Origin: Algoriphagus halophilus
Lineage (GTDB): Bacteria; Bacteroidota; Bacteroidia; Cytophagales; Cyclobacteriaceae
Length of the DNA: 64,000 bases
NCBI RefSeq assembly: GCF_900129785.1
Contig: NZ_FSRC01000004.1
Span: 124,001-188,000 of the forward strand
Direction: 5' to 3'
Shown here: one piece after another, positions 17,860 to 26,181 of the stretch
How positions within the stretch are numbered: the first letter of the stretch is position 1
Layout of the letters: each line of letters begins with the position of its first letter
Notes under the pieces: model-generated
The model's database searches: none
What the model was told of the DNA's origin: nothing
The model's input: only the letters and a program-made list of their open reading frames with translations
Program-made: the position numbers and the translations under genes

Positions 17860-19791
17860 TTACTCTATAATTTCTATGACCTTGAATTCAGTTCTTCTGT
17901 TTACTTGATGCTCTTCCTCTGTAGTTGCATTTTGGATGATCAACTGACTTTCACCATATCCCTTCGCTACTAATCTATCCCTACTGATGCCTTGAGAAAC
18001 CAAGTAATCAACTGCAGATTGAGCTCTTCGTTGAGACAAGTCTAAGTTATACTCATCAGAAGATCGATCATCCGTATGGGAACTCAATTCTATTTTTATC
18101 GATGGATTATCTTTCAGAATTTGAACCAATTTATCCAATTCAACCGCAGCATCTGGGCGGATATCTGCTTTGTCCAGGTCATAATAGATGTTTTCTAACA
18201 CGATGGACTTCTCTAAGATCAACTGATCCAAAACAATTGTCGTGTCTAGGGTGATATTGGTTACTTCCTGAATTAAGTCTTCGGGGTTTGGAGTTTTTCC
18301 TACTGTGGTATATGGAATTGACTTGGAGAAATAACCGGTTTTAGAGGCTATGATTGTGAAATCCGCATTAGGCTCTAAGGTGAATCTTACCCGGCCGTTT
18401 GAGTTGGAAAAATCTCCTCCGGACTGCTCATTGTTATCATCATAAAGAACTACACGTGCTTGTTCCAGCACTGCATCTGGTTCCCCTGCTACCCGTTGCT
18501 TGGTATATACATTAAGAAGTACATTGACAATTTTGGGTTTTGGAGTCTTGTCTTCAAAGAAATAAATATCATCGTCTCCAACTCCACCTTCACGGTTTGA
18601 AGAGATAAATCCTTCTTTCGGATAATTGGTAAAGAAAATCCCAAAATCATCTGCTGGAGAATTAAAGTTTTCTCCCAGGTTTTTGATTACTTGATTTCCT
18701 GAAGCATCTTTTTCAGCTACGAATAAATCCAGTTTACCATATCCAGCATGACCATCGGATGAAAAGAAGAATTTACCATCCGCAGTGAGCCTTGGGAACA
18801 TTTCATTTCCGGGGGTATTTACATTTGGGCCTAAATTGACCGGATTCCCAAAATCACCATTCGCCAGTTTCGTAGCTTTATACAGGTCAATACCTCCATA
18901 TCCCCCTGGTCTATTGGATGCGAAATATAGTTCCTCTCCATCTGGGCTGAAAGCGGGGGTGGAGTTCCACCAAAACTCATCTTCATTAACTGGCATCCAA
19001 ATGGGCTGAGTAAATCCAGATCCTCTGAAATAGGAGGCAAAGAGTGCTGTTTCAGGAAGGTCTTTAGGAGAGGTAGAATTCCCTCTGGCGTAAATGATGG
19101 TATTTCCATCAGGGCTGATGGCTATGGCAGCCTGATTTAACCCCTCTTCATTTTGGAATTCCGGTAAAGTCTGAATATTTCCCACATCTACTCTCAATCC
19201 TTCAGCTCTTGTTCTAAACAGTTTGGTATAGGGAGATCCATCTGCTGGGTAAATTCCAGACGCTCTTCGTCCAGATGTGAAATAAATAAAATTATCATTG
19301 GTCACCGGGGCATAATCGGCACCCGGAGTGTTCAATTCATTGTAATTGACCAACACGTAATTCGGGAAGTATTCCTCAATCCCATTTGCTAAGTTAATCG
19401 CTTCAATTTGCCGTTGTGTTTCCGCAAGCAAGCTTTCATCTTGGGTAAACCCTTTTGCCTTCTCAAACGCTTCAATGGCCTCCTCATCTTTTTCTTGTGC
19501 TTTTAAACTTTGGCCAAGACGGAAAAGAAGGTCAAATGAAGGATCTTCCTCTACCAGTTTTTCATAATAAGGGCCTGCGTCTTCAATCCTATTTGAAAGT
19601 CTGAAACTCTCAGCCACTGCCAAATTAGCCTCTTGATTATCAGGATCCGATTCTAAAATCTGGGAATAAGAGTTGATGGCATATTGGTATTGACCGGAAA
19701 GGAACTGATCATTGGCTTTTTCTTGAAGGCTTTTACAGGCGTTCAAGCTCATTAAGAGAATAAAGGTGATCCACAAAAAATGGTTTTTCAT
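17860..19791 (-). CDS. PorE-like OmpA-family lipoprotein (TPR, beta-propeller, CRD, OmpA domains)
   Basis: The 643-residue protein has a lipoprotein signal peptide (Cys19 in LNACKS). It then has TPR-like repeats (about 20-130), PD40-type propeller repeats (FSPDGEELYFASNRPGG, LTADGKFFFSSDGH, about 155-410), a carboxypeptidase-regulatory-like sandwich (about 420-515), and a C-terminal OmpA domain. The last reads YYDLDKADIRPDA with SHTDDRSSDEYN and LSQRRAQSAVDYL, and should bind peptidoglycan. This order is that of PorE, a type IX secretion component in Porphyromonas. Many Bacteroidota have several such paralogues, so orthology is not proven. It is anchored at the outer membrane, facing the periplasm. 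Confidence 0.8.
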   Translation of the reverse strand: MKNHFLWITFILLMSLNACKSLQEKANDQFLSGQYQYAINSYSQILESDPDNQEANLAVAESFRLSNRIEDAGPYYEKLVEEDPSFDLLFRLGQSLKAQEKDEEAIEAFEKAKGFTQDESLLAETQRQIEAINLANGIEEYFPNYVLVNYNELNTPGADYAPVTNDNFIYFTSGRRASGIYPADGSPYTKLFRTRAEGLRVDVGNIQTLPEFQNEEGLNQAAIAISPDGNTIIYARGNSTSPKDLPETALFASYFRGSGFTQPIWMPVNEDEFWWNSTPAFSPDGEELYFASNRPGGYGGIDLYKATKLANGDFGNPVNLGPNVNTPGNEMFPRLTADGKFFFSSDGHAGYGKLDLFVAEKDASGNQVIKNLGENFNSPADDFGIFFTNYPKEGFISSNREGGVGDDDIYFFEDKTPKPKIVNVLLNVYTKQRVAGEPDAVLEQARVVLYDDNNEQSGGDFSNSNGRVRFTLEPNADFTIIASKTGYFSKSIPYTTVGKTPNPEDLIQEVTNITLDTTIVLDQLILEKSIVLENIYYDLDKADIRPDAAVELDKLVQILKDNPSIKIELSSHTDDRSSDEYNLDLSQRRAQSAVDYLVSQGISRDRLVAKGYGESQLIIQNATTEEEHQVNRRTEFKVIEIIE

Positions 19792-19834
19792 CTGAAAGGG
19801 CTATTGATGATCTATCTAAGCTGAATATTACTAA

Positions 19835-20320
19835 TTAATTTGGGAAAAATTTGTTTAACCAACTAGACTTTGCGGGAATCCATAGCTGATTTAAATGTGA
19901 TTTTTCCTTAATCAATGGATTTATTACCTCCGTATCTACGGAGATTTCCCCCGCAAGGACTTTTTGTTTGATTCCCAGAGCCGGGGAAACTTTAATAGTT
20001 TGGTTATTTTTGTAACTCACTTTTCCCTGATTGGTCAGGTCAACTCCCAAGGAAGCTTCCAATTCACGAAGCACTCGGACTGAACTATCAATTGAACATC
20101 CACTTGCTCCTAAATTGCTTTCGTCCACTGCCAGCAGGATGATCTGGTTTTCAATCAAATCAAAAGAAGTAGGCATCAGATTTCCATGCGTATTCCAACC
20201 TTCACAAAAGGCAGTTAGCCTTCTTTTTAATTGAGACGCTTCCTGTTCATTTAAAGTCCGCTCAGCCTGATAAACCCAAACTCTGGAATTCTCAGGCATT
20301 TTATTAAAATCAACGTACAT
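19835..20320 (-). CDS. Conserved protein of unknown function, 161 residues
   Basis: This soluble protein has no signal peptide or membrane helix. It begins NSRVWVYQAERTLNEQEA and has GASGCSIDSSVRVLRELE in the middle. Proteins of this look occur widely in Bacteroidota and are sometimes labelled ABC transporter ATPase, but I see no Walker motif, so that label is not supported. A -7 box lies five bases before the ATG, suggesting its own leaderless transcript. Confidence 0.6.
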   Translation of the reverse strand: MYVDFNKMPENSRVWVYQAERTLNEQEASQLKRRLTAFCEGWNTHGNLMPTSFDLIENQIILLAVDESNLGASGCSIDSSVRVLRELEASLGVDLTNQGKVSYKNNQTIKVSPALGIKQKVLAGEISVDTEVINPLIKEKSHLNQLWIPAKSSWLNKFFPN

Positions 20321-20324
20321 AATT

Positions 20325-20332
20325 CAAATTTA
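20325..20332 (-). promoter_or_regulatory. -7 box directly before the 161-residue gene
   Basis: The minus strand reads TAAATTTG, and its last base is five bases before the A of the ATG at 20320. No clear -33 element is seen. Confidence 0.4.
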
Positions 20333-20343
20333 TTTAGGCAAAG

Positions 20344-20375
20344 AAAAACCCTTTCTACCTAACGGCAAAAAGGGT
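20344..20375 (-). terminator. Terminator of the HdrB-like gene
   Basis: ACCCTTT (20348-20354) pairs with AAAGGGT (20369-20375). On the minus strand the hairpin is followed by TTTTT (20344-20348). It lies 24 bases after the end of the HdrB-like gene. Confidence 0.65.
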
Positions 20376-20398
20376 CAAATTGATTCAATCTTATTCAA

Positions 20399-21190
20399 TC
20401 ATATTCCCATGTCCTTAGCGATCATCTCCGCTAAGTCATAGACTTTTACTTCTTCTTCTTTCTCTTTATTCTTTACGCCATCAGTCATCATGGTCAAACA
20501 AAAAGGGCAACCTACAGCAATGGCCTGGGCTCCTGTAGCCAATGCTTCTTCTGTTCTTTCCACATTAATGTCTTTTTTGCCAGGTTCTGGCTCTTTAAAC
20601 ATCTGTGCTCCTCCAGCTCCACAACAAAGTCCTTTAGTTTTACAACGCTTCATCTCCACCAATTCCACATCCAGAGCTTTGATGACTTCTCTTGGAGCTT
20701 CGTAAACATTGTTGGCTCTGCCTAAGTAACAGGAGTCATGGAATGTGATCTTTTTGCCTTTGAATTCTCCTCCTCCTTTTAAAGTCACTTTGCCCTCGTT
20801 AATCAGTTGCTGAAGAAATTGGGAATGGTGAATTACTTCGTAATTGCCTCCCAGGGCAGGGTATTCATTTTTAATAGTATTAAAGCAATGAGGACAAGCG
20901 GTCACTACCTTTTTTACTTCATAACCATTTAAGACCTGAATATTTGCTACTGCTTGCATCTGGAATAAAAATTCGTTTCCAGCTCTTCTTGCAGGGTCCC
21001 CTGTACAAGCCTCTTCCGGTCCCAAAACGGCAAAACTCACACCTACTTTATTCAATATTTTAACGAAAGCCTGGGTAACGGACTTGTATCGCTCATCAAA
21101 AGAACCGGCACAACCTACCCAGAACAATACTTCTGGAGTTTCGCCTTTTCCGGCCATTTCGGCCATGGTTGGTACTTGATAGGTAGACAT
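20399..21190 (-). CDS. CCG-domain iron-sulfur protein (HdrB/GlpC C-terminal-like)
   Basis: The 263-residue protein has two cysteine-rich domains. The first contains FWVGCAGSFDERYK and later ACPHCFNTIKNEYP. The second has HDSCYLGRANNVYEAPRE with GLCCGAGGAQMF and CPFCLTMM. These CCG motifs bind an iron-sulfur centre in HdrB, GlpC, LctE/LutA and similar redox proteins. With the upstream membrane protein it makes a split version of the fused Fe-S/membrane reductases. The electron donor and acceptor are unknown. Confidence 0.82.
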   Translation of the reverse strand: MSTYQVPTMAEMAGKGETPEVLFWVGCAGSFDERYKSVTQAFVKILNKVGVSFAVLGPEEACTGDPARRAGNEFLFQMQAVANIQVLNGYEVKKVVTACPHCFNTIKNEYPALGGNYEVIHHSQFLQQLINEGKVTLKGGGEFKGKKITFHDSCYLGRANNVYEAPREVIKALDVELVEMKRCKTKGLCCGAGGAQMFKEPEPGKKDINVERTEEALATGAQAIAVGCPFCLTMMTDGVKNKEKEEEVKVYDLAEMIAKDMGI

Positions 21191-21264
21191 ATATTTTAAT
21201 GTATTTTTTTGCTAAAAATGGAACCTGAAGACTTTATTCAAGTTCCGTTAACTGAAATCTGAAA

Positions 21265-22599
21265 TCACTTCATTTCTTCTTCTTTCACTTTTTCTGCCCA
21301 ATTGAATCGATCGGAAGGGCTGAATTTCCAGGGAGAAAAACTGGTTTCCATATTTTGGAACATCGCATTCCATTGTGCCGGGGAGCCAGATTCTTCCATG
21401 GCCACATATCTTCTCATTTGAAGAATGATGGAAAGTGGATCAATATTCACTGGACATGCTTCCACACAAGCATTACAGCTGGTACAGGCATTGATTTCTT
21501 CTTGGCTGATATAATCACCCAACAAGGACTTTCCGTCTTCCAATCCCTTGCCTCCGGCATCTAGGCTTTTTCCAACCTCTTCTGCTCGATCCCTTACATC
21601 CATCATGATTTTTCTTGGGGAGAGCTTTTTGCCGGTCAGATTTGCAGGACACTCAGAAGTACAACGTCCGCATTCTGTGCAGGAATAAGCATTCAACACA
21701 TTGATCCAAGAAAGGTCGTTGATGTCTTTCGCTCCAAACCTGGCGATTTCAGATGGAGGGTCGGAAGGAGTTTCTGAAGGAATTCCCAACATCATATTCA
21801 CTTCATTGGTGACTTCAGGCATATTGCTCATTTCACCTTTTGGTTTCAAATTGGAGTACCAGGTGTTGGGGAAGGCTAAGAATATATGAAGGTGCTTCGA
21901 ATAAGTGACATAAACAGCAAAAGCCAAAATGCCTACAATGTGAAACCACCATGCAAATCGTTCAATGAAAATCAAAGTGGCATCGCTCATGGTTTCGAAT
22001 AGCGGTTGGATGATGCCACTGAATGCCAGGCCTCCAAATGCCAAATAATGCGATACTCCTCGATCAGCTAAAATTTGATCCGTGGCATTCATGGTCAGAA
22101 TTGCCAGCATCAAAATAATTTCGATTACTAGAATTAAGTTACCGTCTAAGGCTGGCCAACCTTGCATTTCAGGTTTGGTGAAGCGTTCCACTTTCAGGAT
22201 GTTTCTTCGAATCAAGAATACGATACAAGAGAAGAGAACTGCTACGGCTAGGAATTCAAAGAAATTCATCGCAGCTACGTAAAAACTTCCCAGGAATGGG
22301 GCAAATAGCCTATGAGTTCCTAAAATTCCATCCAAGACAAATTCTAATACTTCCAGATTGATAATGATAAATCCTACATAAACGAATAAATGGAGGATGG
22401 CAGGGATAATTCGTTTAAACATCTTCTGCTGGCCAAATGCAACCAGTAACATGGTCTTCCATCGTTCATCTGGTTGATCATTTCTAGTTTCACTCTTGCC
22501 TAAAAGAATGTTTCTCCGAAGGAATTTTACCCTTTTACTCAGGAACCAAGCAGCGGCTCCAAAAATTATCAAAAATATTAATTGAGGTAAAAAGCTCAT
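21265..22599 (-). CDS. Membrane (Fe-S) protein: NarI/DsrM-like helices plus two 4Fe-4S clusters
   Basis: The 444-residue protein has about six hydrophobic helices in residues 1-250, a domain like the cytochrome-b part of nitrate reductase gamma or HdrE. It then has a ferredoxin domain with CTECGRCTSECP and CTSCNACVEACPVNIDP (about 305-380). It probably passes electrons between quinone and the adjoining CCG protein. It is the first gene of the two-gene unit, with 74 bases between the genes. Confidence 0.8.
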   Translation of the reverse strand: MSFLPQLIFLIIFGAAAWFLSKRVKFLRRNILLGKSETRNDQPDERWKTMLLVAFGQQKMFKRIIPAILHLFVYVGFIIINLEVLEFVLDGILGTHRLFAPFLGSFYVAAMNFFEFLAVAVLFSCIVFLIRRNILKVERFTKPEMQGWPALDGNLILVIEIILMLAILTMNATDQILADRGVSHYLAFGGLAFSGIIQPLFETMSDATLIFIERFAWWFHIVGILAFAVYVTYSKHLHIFLAFPNTWYSNLKPKGEMSNMPEVTNEVNMMLGIPSETPSDPPSEIARFGAKDINDLSWINVLNAYSCTECGRCTSECPANLTGKKLSPRKIMMDVRDRAEEVGKSLDAGGKGLEDGKSLLGDYISQEEINACTSCNACVEACPVNIDPLSIILQMRRYVAMEESGSPAQWNAMFQNMETSFSPWKFSPSDRFNWAEKVKEEEMK

Positions 22600-22655
22600 A
22601 TTGATGAGTTTAGCGATTTTCTTCTGTTTAAACCTGTATTTTTTTCTTCAAATGA

Positions 22656-22686
22656 TTTGGAACAAAAACTCAAATACCTACCTTTG
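22656..22686 (+). promoter_or_regulatory. Promoter of tRNA-Phe
   Basis: TTTG (22656-22659), a 19-base spacer and TACCTTTG (22679-22686) match the Bacteroidota housekeeping consensus exactly. The predicted start is a few bases before the mature tRNA at 22703. Confidence 0.8.
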
Positions 22687-22702
22687 CATCACTTTACAAG
22701 AA

Positions 22703-22775
22703 GGTGATGTAGCTCAGTTGGTAGAGCATCGGACTGAAAATCCGTGAGTCGGTGGTTCGAATCCACTCATCACCA
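22703..22775 (+). tRNA. tRNA-Phe (anticodon GAA)
   Basis: The seven-base acceptor stem GGTGATG pairs with CATCACC. The D arm is AGCTCAGTTGGTAGAGC, the anticodon loop CTGAAAA gives GAA at 22736-22738, and the T arm contains GGTTCGAATCC. The discriminator is A22775. No CCA is encoded. Length is 73 bases. Confidence 0.97.
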
Positions 22776-22776
22776 C

Positions 22777-22805
22777 AAGCCCTGTCGAAAGACGGGGCTT
22801 TTTTT
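22777..22805 (+). terminator. Terminator of tRNA-Phe
   Basis: A ten-pair stem AAGCCCTGTC/GACGGGGCTT with one G-U pair and a GAAA tetraloop is followed by TTTTT. It begins directly after the tRNA. Confidence 0.9.
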
Positions 22806-23044
22806 ATGCCGATTTTTGTGTTTTCGATTCCCATTTCCATTCATTTTTAACTACTGCAAAGTAATAAATACTCTGCATGCATACTAAATTTCTCTAAAAA
22901 TTAAATTAGAGAAATTGACTTGACTTAAAGAAAGATGGATAGTTCCGTTGCTATAAGTCTCATGAAATCATTAATTTTTAAATATTTTAAATTTTTTTTC
23001 ACCCAAAGTGTAACATTTCAAGTTTTGATGCATCACCTAACAAA

Positions 23045-23536
23045 ATGAAGTCATTTTTTGAAACACATATCTGGCCGAAGAGATCGAAGCTCTACCGATT
23101 GGTTTACCTCTGGATTAGAGATAGGGCTTTGGCTGAGGATATGATTCAAAATGTATTCGAAAAATCTTTTCAAAAGGAAGAGGAATTGGCAAACCACCCA
23201 AATCTATCTGGATGGTTAGTGAAAAGTTTGAAAAATGAGGTGCTGATGTATTACAGAACTTCCAATAAACTGGAAGCATTGGATGGTTTGGAGGAAATAC
23301 AAGTCTCCGAACCTGTCGATGAGGAAGCTAAAGAATCTGTGAGAAAAGTGATGATTTTAGTAAAGGATCTTCCTTTGAAGCAACAGGAGATTTTCCAATT
23401 GAGAGAAGTGGAGGGAATGAGTTATGAGGAGATTTCTGATTACCTGGAAATCAGTTTGGAACAGGTAAAGGTCAATTTGCATAGAGCAAGAACGAAGATA
23501 AGAGAGCGCATGATGTCATTAAAGGAAAGAGGATGA
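23045..23536 (+). CDS. ECF-type RNA polymerase sigma factor
   Basis: The 163-residue protein has region 2 (RALAEDMIQNVFEKSFQ) and region 4 (LPLKQQEIFQLREVEGMSYEEISDYLE with a helix-turn-helix ending VKVNLHRARTKIRERM). There is no region 1 or 3, as in ECF factors. The next gene overlaps by four bases (ATGA) and encodes a single-helix membrane protein, the usual anti-sigma arrangement. A GTAAC sequence at 23010-23014 could be part of an autoregulated promoter, but this is weak. Confidence 0.9.
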   Translation: MKSFFETHIWPKRSKLYRLVYLWIRDRALAEDMIQNVFEKSFQKEEELANHPNLSGWLVKSLKNEVLMYYRTSNKLEALDGLEEIQVSEPVDEEAKESVRKVMILVKDLPLKQQEIFQLREVEGMSYEEISDYLEISLEQVKVNLHRARTKIRERMMSLKERG

Positions 23537-23961
23537 AAGATCGCATAGAATATTTGCTAGGAAAATATTGGGAGGGAGACACTACTCTCGAGGATGAGAA
23601 AGAATTAAAACTACTCCTGGGAAGTCAATCTGAATTTGATAGGGAGAAGGAGTATTTTGGGATCATCGAGGATTATGGAAAAGAAGAGCCTAAAAATCTA
23701 TATATCCCTAAGGCAAAGGTGAGAAAGTTAAACTCCCGCTGGTTGAGTTGGGCTGCTTCAGTAGCCATTTTCACAGCTTCTTTTGTAGGGTGGAGAGCTT
23801 ATGAACAAAAACAGCAAGAGGAACAAGCGTATCAAGAAGTGATGCAGGCCTTTGCTTTGATTCAAACAAATATGGCTAAAGGGCAGGAACAGCTTGAGGT
23901 CATGAACGAAATAAAATATTTGAATACCACAAACCAACTATTTGGTACAGTTAAAAAATAG
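23533..23961 (+). CDS. Putative membrane anti-sigma factor
   Basis: The 142-residue protein has an acidic and basic N-terminal part (1-70), one membrane helix (about residues 73-90, WLSWAASVAIFTASFVGW), and a helical periplasmic part rich in Gln and Glu. The ATG overlaps the sigma gene stop, implying translational coupling. I recognise no zinc anti-sigma HxxxCxxC motif, so the anti-sigma role is inferred from position and topology. Confidence 0.65.
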   Translation: MKDRIEYLLGKYWEGDTTLEDEKELKLLLGSQSEFDREKEYFGIIEDYGKEEPKNLYIPKAKVRKLNSRWLSWAASVAIFTASFVGWRAYEQKQQEEQAYQEVMQAFALIQTNMAKGQEQLEVMNEIKYLNTTNQLFGTVKK

Positions 23962-23965
23962 AACC

Positions 23966-24505
23966 ATGAAAAAAATTCTGATTATACCGATTCTACTCTT
24001 GTCTTTGGTATTCAAAGCCCAGGCTCAAGACGACGCCATTCAAAAGTTCTTTTCCAATTACATGGAAGATGACAGGTTTTCCCGTGTATACATTTCTCCT
24101 AAAATGATGCAGATGGCTGGAGGGTTTTTAAAGAGCAACTCCGAGAATGATCAAGATGCAGAAGATTTGGGTACCCTGATTCAAAAAGTGAAAGGGATCC
24201 GGATTTTGAGTTCAGAGGAGGTCAATGGGCAGGCATTATATAATGAGGCAATGAGTACTTTGACCAATAATAAATACGAGGAATTAATGGATGTTCAGGA
24301 TAAAGGCTCCAGTCTCAAATTTATGGTAAGGGAAGAGGGCGGCTTGGTTCGTGAATTATTGATGTTGTCCGGTGACAAGGGAGGTCAATTCACTTTACTC
24401 TCTATGCTGGGAGCTTTTACCTATGAGGATTTAAATTTGCTAGCAGAAAAAACTGACATCCCTGGAATGGACTCTTATAATAAAGGATCTAAAGAAAATA
24501 ACTAA
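23966..24505 (+). CDS. Secreted DUF4252-family protein (first copy)
   Basis: From the ATG at 23966 the product has 179 residues with a signal peptide ending KAQAQD. The mature part (FSNYMEDDRFSRVYISPKMM, then KGIRILSS and later LMDVQDKGSSLKFMVREEGG) has the look of DUF4252, a small secreted family common in Bacteroidota next to ECF sigma genes. The function is unknown. The start at 23966 is preferred over 23942 because it gives a proper signal peptide. Confidence 0.75.
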   Translation: MKKILIIPILLLSLVFKAQAQDDAIQKFFSNYMEDDRFSRVYISPKMMQMAGGFLKSNSENDQDAEDLGTLIQKVKGIRILSSEEVNGQALYNEAMSTLTNNKYEELMDVQDKGSSLKFMVREEGGLVRELLMLSGDKGGQFTLLSMLGAFTYEDLNLLAEKTDIPGMDSYNKGSKENN

Positions 24506-24528
24506 TAGAAAACTAAACCTTATTACAC

Positions 24529-25011
24529 ATGAAACGAATTATTTTAACCTTGATGCTGATTGGAACAGTGATGGCTGTTCAAGCCCAAAGTAAAAGCGTG
24601 AAAGCCCTTTATGAAAAATATAAAGGAGATGATGACTTTTTCCACCTGGAGTTAGGAGGTAACTTTATGAACTTCGCTGAAGGCTTTAAAATAGATATGG
24701 ACAAGAATGATATGGCGACGGTAGCCAAGTCTGTGGAGAAATTAAACTTTTTCACCCTTCCAGATAATATTGATCAGGACCGGGCGGAATTCAAAGCACT
24801 CCAAAAAGGTCTTGAAAGAGAACGATATGAATTGTTGATGGAAGCCGCAGAAGGAAAAGGTGGAGTATTGGTCTATTCAAAAGGGAATAAGACCATTTCT
24901 GATCTAGTCGTTTTAGTAGGCGGAGATGAAGGTGATTTAATGGTGGTAGAGCTAAAAGGAGAATTTGATTCCGAGACGGTGGCAAGAGCTACCAGTAAAG
25001 GAATACATTAA
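24529..25011 (+). CDS. Secreted DUF4252-family protein (second copy)
   Basis: The 160-residue protein has a signal peptide (1-19, VMAVQAQS) and a mature region parallel to the first copy: YEKYKGDDDFFHLELGGNFM, VEKLNFFTLP, LMEAAEGKGGVLVYSKG and DLVVLVGGDEGDLMVVELKGEF. It is a diverged tandem paralogue. It is the last gene of the sigma operon and is followed by a terminator. Confidence 0.75.
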   Translation: MKRIILTLMLIGTVMAVQAQSKSVKALYEKYKGDDDFFHLELGGNFMNFAEGFKIDMDKNDMATVAKSVEKLNFFTLPDNIDQDRAEFKALQKGLERERYELLMEAAEGKGGVLVYSKGNKTISDLVVLVGGDEGDLMVVELKGEFDSETVARATSKGIH

Positions 25012-25034
25012 TAGTATTTAAGTATTGTATAAGG

Positions 25035-25067
25035 AGAGCTGTCGTGAAAATGATGGCTCTTTTTTTT
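25035..25067 (+). terminator. Terminator of the ECF sigma operon
   Basis: AGAGCTGTC pairs with GATGGCTCT (two G-U pairs) around an eight-base loop and is followed by a run of eight T. Confidence 0.8.
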
Positions 25068-25404
25068 GTCAAGGAATTATGGTGAGGAATACTATGGGAT
25101 TTAAGTCTAAAAATGATTCTGAAATATTAGAATTATAGTCATAAAGCTTTAGTTTTTAAGTGCTTCAAAACTTTTTTAAAAATTTTTTTTACCAAATAAC
25201 TATTTTTTTTCTGAGGAATATTGAAATTCATGTCGTTACATCATTTTGGATTTTAGGTAAAAATATAAATAAAATTCTGTTGAACTGGCAAAATTCAAAA
25301 TGAAACGAGTTTCGCAATCGATAGCGAAAGAAAAATGTATTATCGTTAACAAATCATTATAATTCTTAAGGAATCATTAATGAAAAGTATTTTTTGTTGA
25401 AACA
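25068..25404. other. AT-rich intergenic region without a gene
   Basis: I see no coding sequence here. It is AT-rich and holds a near-palindrome, TTTCGC-A-ATCGAT-A-GCGAAA (25310-25329), about 75 bases upstream of the promoter of the next gene. It may be a regulator site. Confidence 0.4.
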
Positions 25405-25435
25405 TTTGCAAAATAGATTCCGTTAGCTACCTTTG
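25405..25435 (+). promoter_or_regulatory. Consensus promoter for the small secreted protein
   Basis: TTTG (25405-25408), 19 bases, TACCTTTG (25428-25435) is an exact match to the Bacteroidota consensus and shares the -7 sequence with the tRNA-Phe promoter. The transcript would carry a leader of about 115 bases. Confidence 0.8.
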
Positions 25436-25472
25436 TAGAGTAAACAATGTCCGGACAAGATCTAGACGACCC

Positions 25473-25522
25473 TGTAACCCCAAAATATCCCCCCTAGATG
25501 GAACGGCCATCCAGAGGTTACA
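25473..25522 (+). other. Structured 5' leader (nested hairpins)
   Basis: TGTAACC (25473-25479) pairs with GGTTACA (25516-25522) and encloses an inner stem GATGG/CCATC (25497-25501 with 25507-25511). No known riboswitch is recognised. It could stabilise the mRNA or control translation. Confidence 0.45.
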
Positions 25523-25559
25523 CATAAGAATCTAAAAACCTATTAAACCAATTATTAAT

Positions 25560-26126
25560 ATGAAAAAATTATTCTCTTTGCTTTTTGCTGCGGGGATCGC
25601 AACAGGAGCATTTGCAACTGATCAAGACAAAGTTGTCAACATCAGACAAACTGAAGCTAAAAAGGTAGCAGTAACTTATGCTGCTGTACCACAAGGTACT
25701 GTGATTGTTAAAATTACTGATTCTCAAGATAGATTGGTAATGAGAGACAAAATCAACAAAGAAGAAGCTTTCGCTAAAAGATATGACTTGAACGCTCTTC
25801 CTGAAGGCACTTATGAAGTTGAGGTATTGGATGAATCTGGTGTAATAAGAACTGCATCTTTCGATACATTCGTAGCTGAAACTCCAGAAGTATTCTCTAG
25901 AGTGACTAAAATGGGTGAAAACAAGTACAGATTATTGGTAAGTAACCTTGAAGCGAAAGAAGTGTCGGTTTCTATTTTCGATGGTGATCAATTGATCCAC
26001 TCCGAAAGAATCGATAATCCTCAAGGTCTTCACAAGATTTTTGATATCGCTAAACCAAATGGAAACATCACTTTCAAAGTTTATACTGATGGCGGTTTCG
26101 AATCTTACGTAACAAGCCGTTATTAA
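25560..26126 (+). CDS. Small secreted protein with two beta-sandwich-like repeats, unknown function
   Basis: The 188-residue protein has a signal peptide (1-19, ending GAFAT). Two similar halves follow. About 35-100 contains VIVKITDSQDRLVMRDKI and LPEGTYEVEVLDESG, and about 115-188 contains VSVSIFDGDQLIHSERI and NGNITFKVYTDGG. The alternating pattern resembles immunoglobulin-like or sorting-tail folds, but there is no type IX tail signature. The consensus promoter, long structured leader and strong terminator suggest an abundant single-gene transcript. The function is unknown. Confidence 0.7.
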   Translation: MKKLFSLLFAAGIATGAFATDQDKVVNIRQTEAKKVAVTYAAVPQGTVIVKITDSQDRLVMRDKINKEEAFAKRYDLNALPEGTYEVEVLDESGVIRTASFDTFVAETPEVFSRVTKMGENKYRLLVSNLEAKEVSVSIFDGDQLIHSERIDNPQGLHKIFDIAKPNGNITFKVYTDGGFESYVTSRY

Positions 26127-26147
26127 TTAACCAGCTATTATTTATCG

Positions 26148-26181
26148 AATCCCGTTCTTGAAAAGGAACGGGATTTTTTTT
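26148..26181 (+). terminator. Terminator of the small secreted protein gene
   Basis: AATCCCGTTC and GAACGGGATT form a ten-pair stem with an eight-base loop, followed by a run of eight T. Confidence 0.9.

Noticed and set aside
23010..23040. Possible ECF autoregulated promoter (GTAAC) before the sigma gene
   Set aside because: A -35-like word is present but no matching -10 element is seen at suitable spacing. Too weak to annotate.
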